From Kiritimatiellales bacterium (GTDB lineage Bacteria; Verrucomicrobiota; Kiritimatiellia; Kiritimatiellales; Pontiellaceae): DNA of 34,012 nucleotides. Each line of letters begins with the position of its first letter. Position 1 is the stretch's first letter. A program made the position numbers and the translations under genes. Location of the stretch: positions 1 through 34,012 of the forward strand of contig QKFE01000170.1 in NCBI GenBank assembly GCA_003252225.1, given 5' to 3'. Of the stretch, positions 23,414 to 30,802 are shown piece after piece. Under the pieces are notes generated by a model, which saw only the letters and a program-made list of their open reading frames with translations, ran no database searches and was not told where the DNA came from.

Positions 23414-24433
23414 CTAATTAACTTTAAGAACCACCCCCGAAGAGGTGTTGTATTTTCCGCCTCGGAACGCGCAGAAGAGGTATTCCGGCCGACCGTTTTT
23501 CATCAGCAGCTGCGGACGTTCAAAACGCCCTTCGCGGTCGAGCCCGTTCGGCGGTTCATCGAAATAGCGGTGCGAATTCCAGAACGCGATCTGCGGATCG
23601 GACCAGCGGATGCCGTCCTCTGACTCGAAATAGAGACCGTATTCGTGGTTCCAGTAGCCCATATCGCGCATGACCATTTTGAACAAGCCGTCTTCGAACC
23701 AGATATAGGCATCTTCGGACTGCGCGTCTTTGCAGACATGGCGAAGGTCAATCATCGGCTTATTGCTGACCTTTTTCCACGGGCCGTAAATAGTGTCGGC
23801 CACAGCAAGGCCGTACTGCCGGTTTGCTGCGGTCCAGTCTTCCTCTTCAATGCCGCGCTCCCAGTCGGCAATCGACCACGATTTATAATAGAGTCGCAGT
23901 TCACCGTCCGGCATTTGCATAAATGCAGGGTTCGTCGTGCACATGGAATCCCACGCATTCCGGTCGGGATTCGGGAGAATCAGCGGCTCATCCGTCCGTT
24001 TCCACGGGCCGTAAAGCGAGTCGGAAACCGCCATACCGGTTCGTTTGGTGTAAACGGTGCCGTCGTTTGTCCCCATATAAAAGAGGACATATTTATCGCC
24101 CACTTTATGGATGGTCGGATTGTGGCAGGTCATCGCGTCCCACCAGTCACCGCCGCGCCCTTTAACCGCAACATCGACGGTTTTATAAGGCCCCGCCGGA
24201 TCATCGGCCACGGCGTGTGCGATTTCGCAGCAGGTAATCCAACCCTCGTGGTCGGCTTCGTTCAGCCAACGGGAATAAAAAACGTGAACTTTTCCATCTG
24301 GGCCATAGATCGGAGAACAACCCCATACATTGTAATCCGGATCTTCCAGAATTCGTCCGACACCGGTCAGACCCATGCAGAAGTCGGAAATAACCTCCGG
24401 TCTGGCGTCGATTAAGTTTGCTGTAGTACTCAT
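23414..24433 (-). CDS. Five-bladed beta-propeller glycoside hydrolase (GH43/GH117-like), copy 1
   Basis: A 339-residue protein whose repeated blade motifs fit the five-bladed propeller hydrolases (GH43, GH32, GH117 and relatives): GRILEDPDYNVWGCSPI, CHNPTIHKVGDKYVLFYMG, AVSDSLYGPWKRTDEPLI, VADTIYGPWKKVSNKPMI, GKYNTSSGVVLKVN. The acidic catalytic residues cannot be assigned with confidence. No signal peptide is seen, suggesting a cytoplasmic enzyme acting on imported oligosaccharides. Its ribosome-binding site (GGGAGGG) lies in the end of the GH94 gene, whose stop is nine bases before this ATG, so they form an operon. A close paralogue is encoded at 27092-28117 across the divergent promoter. 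In an agar-type locus an exo-acting anhydrogalactosidase role (as in GH117) is attractive but unproven. Confidence 0.8.
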   Translation of the reverse strand: MSTTANLIDARPEVISDFCMGLTGVGRILEDPDYNVWGCSPIYGPDGKVHVFYSRWLNEADHEGWITCCEIAHAVADDPAGPYKTVDVAVKGRGGDWWDAMTCHNPTIHKVGDKYVLFYMGTNDGTVYTKRTGMAVSDSLYGPWKRTDEPLILPNPDRNAWDSMCTTNPAFMQMPDGELRLYYKSWSIADWERGIEEEDWTAANRQYGLAVADTIYGPWKKVSNKPMIDLRHVCKDAQSEDAYIWFEDGLFKMVMRDMGYWNHEYGLYFESEDGIRWSDPQIAFWNSHRYFDEPPNGLDREGRFERPQLLMKNGRPEYLFCAFRGGKYNTSSGVVLKVN

Positions 24434-24442
24434 CTAATTTAT

Positions 24443-26869
24443 CTACCCTCCCATAACCACTTCAACGTCGGCTTTGCCGGAAACCGTTGCGGGGTTAATG
24501 GTTTGTCCATCAATCAGCTGTCCGTTGACTTTAATTTCCCGAATACCCGTTTCGGCCCCGTCCGGATTGCTGATGTTGATGTTGTACGTTACTCCGCGGT
24601 ATTCGCGTGTTACCGAATACGCCTTCCATTCCGCCGGAATGCACGGGTCGATCATCAGACCGTCCAGTGTCGGGCGGATACCCAAAAGATACTGTGTGCC
24701 GACGAGATCCATCCACGCCGCCGTACCCGTTACCTGCGTCACATTTGCCCAGCCGTGACGCTTGTTTTCCGGACCGATAATGTTCGAAACATACGCATAC
24801 GGCTCTGCTTCGTACCGATCCAACCCAATATTGTTTAAAGCTTTGTGCGGAATCATATCGCCAAAAATTTTCCACGCGTCTTTTGACCGGCGCAGTTTGG
24901 AAAGCGCGATGATCACCCAGCCGTTGGCCTGACAGAATACGGCGCCGTTTTCCGCGCAGCCCGGATTGTAGCCGGTGAATGGATCGGGATCGTGCGGGTA
25001 GGTTTTGAAGCCCGGATACACCAGCCGCAAACCGAAATCGGTGGCGGTAAACTTAATGGCATTATCCATCCCGCTGTTGTTCTGCTCTTCCGTGCCCACA
25101 CCGGCCCAGACCGACCACGACTGCGGATTAATGAAGATTTTGCCGTATTCGGCATTTTTGGTTCCGACAATATCGCCCTCGTCGGTGAAACCGCGGCGCC
25201 AATATTCGCCGTCCCACGCATGGGTTTCAAGATTGTTCACCATGCGGTCGAGGCAGCCCTGCAACCGGTGGAGATCTTCTTTCGATTTACCGGCACGTTC
25301 GCCGATTTCCAGCATCTGCCGCAGAATGATGACATATTGCTGGCCGCAGAAAATAGACTCGCCTTTTCCGGCGCGGGAGAAGCGCAGAATAATATCGTTC
25401 CAATCGCCGTGGAATGTCAGCGGGAATCCTTTTGCCCCGAGGTTGTTTTCGGTGAAATCGACCCCGCGCATCAAATGTTCCCAAACCGTCGCCGAGCCGT
25501 ACGTGGTCCAATTGTCCTTCTCCGACAGCCACGGCACCTCTTTTTCGAGCAGACTGTAATCGCCGGTTTCGGCAAGAATCGCGTAGACCACCATCGGCAT
25601 CCAGAGATGGTCGTCGGCATGTTTGGATGCACCGCGCGACATCGCCGGGCCGTCTTCCGGATAGCAGGTATGCAGTGCGTGCCCGTCTTCAAACTGCTGC
25701 GAAAGCAGATAGAGACACATTTCCTCCGCCCATTTCGGATCGCGGTACGCCACGCCGACCATATCGGTTGCGGTGTCACGGTAACCGAAACCGCGGTAAC
25801 CCGGAGCATGCCACGATGTTGAGCGCGAATAGCGGCCGTTATGCACGGTCTGAATCGGGCTCCAGATGTTAATCTGGCGGGCAATATCGGCGTCCGGAAC
25901 GGATACCTGCATTTTGCTCAAATGATTATCCCACCAGCCGGTGAGTTTCGCGAACTGCGCGTCGATGGCTTCATGGCTGCGGAAAATTTCGAGGTCTTTT
26001 TTGATCTGCGCCAAGGTTTCTTTGTGTTTGATCAAACCGCCCGGAGCCACGCCCAGCGTGAATACAACCCGGTCGGATTCACCCGGTTTCAGGGTGATGT
26101 TGACATTACCCGCCGCGCACGGATGCCCGCATTCAATGGTATCGTTTCCACAGTGCCCTTTTTCCAAAGCAACCGGATTCTGTTCATAACGGTACGGCCC
26201 GAGGAATTTTTCGCGGTCGCCGGACCAGCTGTCCATTTTACGATCGGCCGCCATCCAGATCAGCGGAACATCTTCCACAAACGGCTGGGGCGTGTGCTGA
26301 TAACGGTAAATAATCGCATCAAGATCTTCTTCGTAAAACGTGGTGACCTGCGACTGAATGTAGTAGCCGTAAAACAGGTCGGTCGTCCATTCAAGCTGCG
26401 CGAGGTCGGCATAGGCATACAGGCCGAGCTCTTTTTCTTCACCCGAATTATTGGTGATTTCGAGATCGTAAACCATGGCGTCAACGTCCATGGCGCAGGA
26501 AAGGCGCAGTTTTGCGGTTACGCCGTTTTTAGAACCTTCGAAAATGGAATATCCGGCGTGGTGCTCGGCATACCACGAATCCAACGGTGTTTCGGAGGGG
26601 CGGAAGGTCGGTGACCAGTGCGTGCCGTCTTTTTCGCGGACATAGGTGTAAAAGCCGGGGCCGTCCATGGGAACGTTCTGGTAGCGGTAGTGCATCAAAC
26701 GGTAGGTAATCGGGCTCTTCCACCAGGCGAATCCCCCCCCTGCCTGCGAGACAAAAGCGTGCAGTTTTCCGTTGGAAAGATAGTTAATCCACGGGGTCGG
26801 GAGGTCACTGCGGTTGATCCGGATCGACCGGTTTTCATCATCAAAACTATAAACTTCGTTACTTTTCAT
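24443..26869 (-). CDS. GH94-family disaccharide phosphorylase
   Basis: An 808-residue inverting phosphorylase of the cellobiose/chitobiose phosphorylase family, which splits a beta-linked disaccharide with phosphate to give a sugar 1-phosphate. An N-terminal beta-sandwich (about 1-290) and helical linker precede the (alpha/alpha)6 barrel. Barrel motifs include GYRDTATD (363-370), QQFEDGHALHTCYPEDG (391-407), SKHADDHLWMP (415-425) and GDWND (488-492) with the probable general acid D492, then GKGESIFCGQQYV. The ATG at 26869 (MKSNEVYSF) follows AGGGTG; the longer open frame lacks such a signal. There is no signal peptide, as expected for a phosphorolytic enzyme. Known GH94 specificities are beta-1,4- or beta-1,3-gluco types and chitobiose; none obviously fits a galactan locus, so specificity is open. 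Confidence 0.88.
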   Translation of the reverse strand: MKSNEVYSFDDENRSIRINRSDLPTPWINYLSNGKLHAFVSQAGGGFAWWKSPITYRLMHYRYQNVPMDGPGFYTYVREKDGTHWSPTFRPSETPLDSWYAEHHAGYSIFEGSKNGVTAKLRLSCAMDVDAMVYDLEITNNSGEEKELGLYAYADLAQLEWTTDLFYGYYIQSQVTTFYEEDLDAIIYRYQHTPQPFVEDVPLIWMAADRKMDSWSGDREKFLGPYRYEQNPVALEKGHCGNDTIECGHPCAAGNVNITLKPGESDRVVFTLGVAPGGLIKHKETLAQIKKDLEIFRSHEAIDAQFAKLTGWWDNHLSKMQVSVPDADIARQINIWSPIQTVHNGRYSRSTSWHAPGYRGFGYRDTATDMVGVAYRDPKWAEEMCLYLLSQQFEDGHALHTCYPEDGPAMSRGASKHADDHLWMPMVVYAILAETGDYSLLEKEVPWLSEKDNWTTYGSATVWEHLMRGVDFTENNLGAKGFPLTFHGDWNDIILRFSRAGKGESIFCGQQYVIILRQMLEIGERAGKSKEDLHRLQGCLDRMVNNLETHAWDGEYWRRGFTDEGDIVGTKNAEYGKIFINPQSWSVWAGVGTEEQNNSGMDNAIKFTATDFGLRLVYPGFKTYPHDPDPFTGYNPGCAENGAVFCQANGWVIIALSKLRRSKDAWKIFGDMIPHKALNNIGLDRYEAEPYAYVSNIIGPENKRHGWANVTQVTGTAAWMDLVGTQYLLGIRPTLDGLMIDPCIPAEWKAYSVTREYRGVTYNINISNPDGAETGIREIKVNGQLIDGQTINPATVSGKADVEVVMGG

Positions 26870-26934
26870 ATTCACCCTAGAATTCCATCGATAAATTCGC
26901 TCGACAATAGTTCTTTCGGCCCACATATTGCGCC

Positions 26935-26952
26935 GATGTTAATGTAAACATC
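26935..26952. promoter_or_regulatory. Candidate regulator operator in the divergent hydrolase promoter
   Basis: The 18-bp sequence GATGTTAATGTAAACATC has 6-bp inverted arms (GATGTT / AACATC) around a 6-nt centre. It lies 66 bases before the GH94 start and 140 before the propeller gene start, in the region where a LacI-type repressor would control both. The site is predicted from symmetry and position only. Confidence 0.35.
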
Positions 26953-27091
26953 TGTTCATGGTGTATCAGGCTAAGCCCTGTCCTGTCCATGTTTTTTTGT
27001 TTGAATATGTCTCCGTTAACACCACAATTTCGGCGTTGAGAAGGCAACATTGTTAAAAACACCCGCTTTTTCCGGGTTTAGAAAGGAATTC

Positions 27092-28117
27092 ATGAAAATC
27101 AGCCAAACCGAACCCATCCCGTCGGATTTCGAAAAAAAACTCAAGCCGGTCGGCCGCATTCTCGAAGATCCGGACTACAATGTCTGGGGCTGTTCCCCCA
27201 TTTGGGGCGATGACGGCAAAGTGCATGTCTTTTACTCCCGCTGGAAAAACGAAGCCAAACATCAGGGCTGGATCACCTGCTGCGAAATCGCCCACGCAGT
27301 GTCGGATTCGCCGGAAAAACCATTTGAAACAGTCGATGTAGCCGTAACCGGACGCGGCGGCGACTGGTGGGACGCGATGACCTGCCACAACCCGACCATT
27401 CACAAAGTCGGCGATAAATATGTCCTCTTTTACATGGGAACCTCCGACGGCACGCCGTACACCAAACGCGTCGGCATGGCGACTTCGGACTCCCTTTACG
27501 GCCCGTGGGAACGGACGGATAAACCCATCATTGAGCCGAATCCCGACCCGAACGCATGGAATTCCATCTGCACCACCAACCCGGCTTTTGTTCAGCACCC
27601 GAACGGCGAACTGTGGCTCTATTACAAATCATGGCGCATTACAGACTGGGAAAAAGACCTCGAAAACGGTCTGCGCGTTGCCACCGCCGACGTCGGCAAA
27701 TTCACGAACCGGCAATATGGCCTCGCCGTTGCAAAAGACCTCAACAGCCCGTTTGAAAAAGTCGGCGACGGCCCGATTATCGATCTCAGCCACCTCGGCG
27801 AAAACGCGCAGTCCGAAGATGCCTATATCTGGATTGAAGATGGCAAATTCAAAATGATCATGCGCGATATGGGCTACTGGAACCACGAATACGGTCTGAT
27901 GTTTGAATCCGATGACGGGATTAAATGGGGCATGCCCACCGTCGCGTTTTATGAAGGATCAAAATACATCAAAGAGCCGCCGAACGGCATTGAGCGCGAA
28001 GGCCGCTTCGAACGCACGCAGGTGCTTCTGAAAAACGGAAAACCGGACTATGTTTTCTTTGCGATGGTCGGCGGAAAATACAACACCAGCTCCGGCGTTG
28101 TACTCAAAGTCGATTAG
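27092..28117 (+). CDS. Five-bladed beta-propeller glycoside hydrolase (GH43/GH117-like), copy 2
   Basis: A 341-residue paralogue of the gene at 23414-24433, sharing long identical stretches (GRILEDPDYNVWGCSPI, SRW, GWITCCEIAHAV, GRGGDWWDAMTCHNPTIHK, MRDMGYWNHEYGL, GKYNTSSGVVLKV). It differs by an insertion around residues 195-212 and in the first 25 residues. I choose the ATG at 27092 (MKISQTE) because AAAGGA lies five bases upstream; the open frame extends 14 residues further. It lacks a signal peptide. It heads the plus-strand group with GH2, GH86 and GH16, although a hairpin and an inverted repeat lie between it and GH2. The two copies probably act on different linkages or chain positions. 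Confidence 0.8.
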   Translation: MKISQTEPIPSDFEKKLKPVGRILEDPDYNVWGCSPIWGDDGKVHVFYSRWKNEAKHQGWITCCEIAHAVSDSPEKPFETVDVAVTGRGGDWWDAMTCHNPTIHKVGDKYVLFYMGTSDGTPYTKRVGMATSDSLYGPWERTDKPIIEPNPDPNAWNSICTTNPAFVQHPNGELWLYYKSWRITDWEKDLENGLRVATADVGKFTNRQYGLAVAKDLNSPFEKVGDGPIIDLSHLGENAQSEDAYIWIEDGKFKMIMRDMGYWNHEYGLMFESDDGIKWGMPTVAFYEGSKYIKEPPNGIEREGRFERTQVLLKNGKPDYVFFAMVGGKYNTSSGVVLKVD

Positions 28118-28135
28118 TTTAAACAACTCGAAACC

Positions 28136-28163
28136 GGGGCAGGACGGGTATATATCCTGCCCC
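28136..28163. terminator. GC-rich hairpin after propeller hydrolase 2
   Basis: A perfect 9-bp stem GGGGCAGGA (28136-28144) / TCCTGCCCC (28155-28163) with a 10-nt loop, 18 bases after the stop. There is no T-run, so it is more likely a stability element or attenuator than a complete terminator. Confidence 0.45.
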
Positions 28164-28178
28164 CTTCAACTATATTTG

Positions 28179-28255
28179 AACACCAAGACACAAAGTCCCC
28201 GAAGGAACTCAACAGCTTATCCCACTACACTTCGTGTTCTTTGTGCCTGTGTGTT
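28179..28255. repeat. AACAC-type inverted repeat upstream of GH2
   Basis: The arms 28179-28204 and 28230-28255 match at 20 of 26 positions as inverted copies (AACAC..AG.CACAAAG..C.CGAAG). The interior is 25 nt with no gene. It is a diverged relative of the repeats at 946 and 4912 by its CAC-ending units and GAAG end. It ends 32 bases before the GH2 start. Confidence 0.55.
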
Positions 28256-28287
28256 AAATTATACTTCTATCTGAGGAGTATTTTATA

Positions 28288-30789
28288 ATGATGCGCGGAG
28301 TTTTTTCATTCAATCAGGGCTGGCGCTTCCTTCAGGAAGACGTGCAGATACGCAATTTCGAATCCATCCACCACCGTTATTTTGACGCGCCCGAGTGGAT
28401 TAAATCCGGCAACAACGGACTGGCCAAAGTCGGTTACCCCGACCAGCAGTGGAAAGCCGTCGATCTGCCGCACGACTTTTTGCAGGACAATGCGTTTTCG
28501 CCCGATGCAGCCTGTTCCCACGGGTCGATTGAAAAAGGGATCGCGTGGTATCGCAAAACGTTTGAAATTCCGGCCGAAGACAACGGGCGGCGCATTCAAC
28601 TTGAATTCGGCGGTATTTACCGCGATTCGCAGGTCTGGGTGAACGGCCACTTTGCCGGGCGCCATCTCAGCGGCTACACCAGCTTCTGTTTCGACATTTC
28701 CGAACTGCTCAACTATGGCGGTCATAACGTCGTTGCCGTCCGCTGCGATGCCAACCTCGCCGAGTTGTGGTCGTACGAAGGCGGCGGTATTTACCGCGAC
28801 GTCAACCTCATCAAAACCGACCCCGTCCGCGTTGATTGGTGCGGCACATTTGTAAATCCGGCTGTAAAAGAAAACTGCGCCAAACTGACGATCGAAACAA
28901 CGGTTCGAAACGACCGCCTTGAAGCCGTTGAATGTGAAATCTGTTCAACCGTAATCGATGCCGAAGGGCGCGAAATTTTAACCGTCGGTTCGCCGGAAAA
29001 AATTGAACTCGACGGTATTTCAACCTGTATTCAAACCGCGACCCTGCACAACCCGGTTTTGTGGGACGTTGAAAACCCGTATCTTTACACCCTAAAGACC
29101 GATATTTTTGCAGACGGAAAAAAGGTCGATGAATACACCACCGATTTCGGTATCCGCACCATTCATTTCGACGGAGAAAAAGGATTTTTCCTCAACGGAA
29201 AACCGCTGAAGCTGCGCGGCGTCTGCAACCATCAGGATCATGCCGGCGTCGGAACCGCAATCCCCGACAGCCTGCAGGAATGGCGGATGATTCAGATGAA
29301 AAATATGGGGGTGAATGCGCTGCGCACTTCGCACAATCCCCCCACCCCGGCCCTGCTCGATATCTGTGACCGCATGGGAATTCTGGTGATGGACGAAACC
29401 CGGCTGACCGGATCTTCGCCCGAATTCCTCCAGCAGCTCGAAGACCTCATCCGGCGCGACCGCAACCACCCTTCCGTCATCATGTGGTCGCTCGGAAACG
29501 AAGAGATGAATGTACAGTGGAGCGAAGTCGGCGTGAAACAGCTGCGCCGAATGCAGAACCTTGTGCACAAACTCGACCCATCGCGTCCGGCAACTTATTC
29601 GATGAACTGCGACTGGCTCGAAATCGCCGATATGTATCACGCTCAGGGATTCCGGCTGGACGTTTTCGGCGCCAATTACAACTACACCGGACACGGCGTC
29701 GAAAACGAACAGTACGATAAATTCCACGCGCGCTACCCCGACTGGCCGATGCTCGGCAGCGAAACCGGCGGATCGTTTGCAACCCGCGGCCTCTACGAAC
29801 TTGAATACTACGACGGAAAACCGGTCGAACTGAATGAGTTTGGCCACGGCGCACTCTGCTGGGAAAACGAACACCTCAAAGAAACCGCATCGGCTTACAA
29901 CAATGGACTGACACCGTGGGGCATGTCGATTGACGCAACATGGAAAGCCTGCGCCGAACGCGACTTTATGGCGGGTACCTTCCTTTGGACCGGCTTCGAC
30001 TATCGCGGCGAAACCTACCCTTACGCATGGCCCGCCGTCATCACCCGCTTCGGCATCATGGATCTGTGCGGCTTCCCGAAAGACGCCTATTTTTATTACA
30101 AGGCGTGGTGGAACCCGGAACCCCAGCTGCACCTGTTTCCGCACTGGAACTGGGCCGGAAAAGAGGGGCAGGAAATCAAAATCCGCGCTTACGCAAACTG
30201 CGCTGAAATCGAGCTGTATTTAAACGGCGAACGCCTTGGCCGCAAACCGGTCGAAATCAACGGCTATTTTGAAACGATGGTTGAATACCAACCGGGCAAA
30301 CTCGAAGCCGTCGGATTCGATACAGGCGGAAATGAAATCCTGCGCACCGTTAATGAAACCGTCGGCAAACCCGCCGCTATTCGGGTTATTCCGGATCGCA
30401 CCCTGTTAAACGCCGACGCGCGCGACACCGCGATCTGCCGCGTTGAAATTATCGATTCCGCAGGCCGACTGGTTCCAACCGCAAATAATACCGTTGAGTT
30501 TTCACTCGAAGGCAGCGGTAAACTGATCGGTGTCGGCAACGGCAATCCCACCTGCCACGCGCCGCCGAAAGGAAATACGGTTCCCGCCTTTTACGGCCTC
30601 TGTCAGGTGCTGATTCAATCCGCCGATAAACCCGGCGAAATCATTCTAAGGGTGAAATCGCCCGGCCTGTCCGATAGTTCAGTTGAATTCAAAACCTCAA
30701 CCGGGAAAATGCTCCCCGTTATCCCCGGAATCTACAACCGGGTAGACCGCATTGAAATCGACGCCAATCCGGTGGATGGAATTTTATAA
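28288..30789 (+). CDS. GH2-family beta-galactosidase-type hydrolase
   Basis: An 833-residue retaining glycoside hydrolase. Domain order: sugar-binding jelly roll (about 1-180), immunoglobulin-like domain (180-290), TIM barrel (about 290-600), then C-terminal Ig-like domains (AIRVIPDRTLLNADARDTAICRVEI). The acid/base is E405 in WSLGNEE and the nucleophile E492 in LGSETGG. RTSHNPPTPALLDICDRMGILVMDE is the classical GH2 segment. No signal peptide, so it probably acts in the cytoplasm on the non-reducing galactose of imported oligosaccharides. GAGGAG lies upstream of the ATG pair at 28288/28291. GH86 follows after 13 bases. Beta-galactosidase is the most likely activity in this company; beta-glucuronidase or mannosidase cannot be excluded. 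Confidence 0.9.
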   Translation: MMRGVFSFNQGWRFLQEDVQIRNFESIHHRYFDAPEWIKSGNNGLAKVGYPDQQWKAVDLPHDFLQDNAFSPDAACSHGSIEKGIAWYRKTFEIPAEDNGRRIQLEFGGIYRDSQVWVNGHFAGRHLSGYTSFCFDISELLNYGGHNVVAVRCDANLAELWSYEGGGIYRDVNLIKTDPVRVDWCGTFVNPAVKENCAKLTIETTVRNDRLEAVECEICSTVIDAEGREILTVGSPEKIELDGISTCIQTATLHNPVLWDVENPYLYTLKTDIFADGKKVDEYTTDFGIRTIHFDGEKGFFLNGKPLKLRGVCNHQDHAGVGTAIPDSLQEWRMIQMKNMGVNALRTSHNPPTPALLDICDRMGILVMDETRLTGSSPEFLQQLEDLIRRDRNHPSVIMWSLGNEEMNVQWSEVGVKQLRRMQNLVHKLDPSRPATYSMNCDWLEIADMYHAQGFRLDVFGANYNYTGHGVENEQYDKFHARYPDWPMLGSETGGSFATRGLYELEYYDGKPVELNEFGHGALCWENEHLKETASAYNNGLTPWGMSIDATWKACAERDFMAGTFLWTGFDYRGETYPYAWPAVITRFGIMDLCGFPKDAYFYYKAWWNPEPQLHLFPHWNWAGKEGQEIKIRAYANCAEIELYLNGERLGRKPVEINGYFETMVEYQPGKLEAVGFDTGGNEILRTVNETVGKPAAIRVIPDRTLLNADARDTAICRVEIIDSAGRLVPTANNTVEFSLEGSGKLIGVGNGNPTCHAPPKGNTVPAFYGLCQVLIQSADKPGEIILRVKSPGLSDSSVEFKTSTGKMLPVIPGIYNRVDRIEIDANPVDGIL

Positions 30790-30802
30790 GAAGGAGCAGT
30801 TC

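Noticed and set aside
23645-24415. A 256-codon plus-strand frame, with a similar one (25841-26614) antisense to GH94
   Set aside because: They mirror the propeller hydrolase and GH94 genes, and the corresponding frame opposite propeller copy 2 gives a similar sequence, as expected for shadows of paralogues.
29092-30144. A 350-codon open frame on the minus strand
   Set aside because: Antisense to the GH2 catalytic barrel; no motif and no start signal.
30752-30802. An earlier in-frame start for GH86
   Set aside because: It would overlap the GH2 gene and place 17 polar residues before an evident signal peptide; AAGGAG marks the start at 30803.
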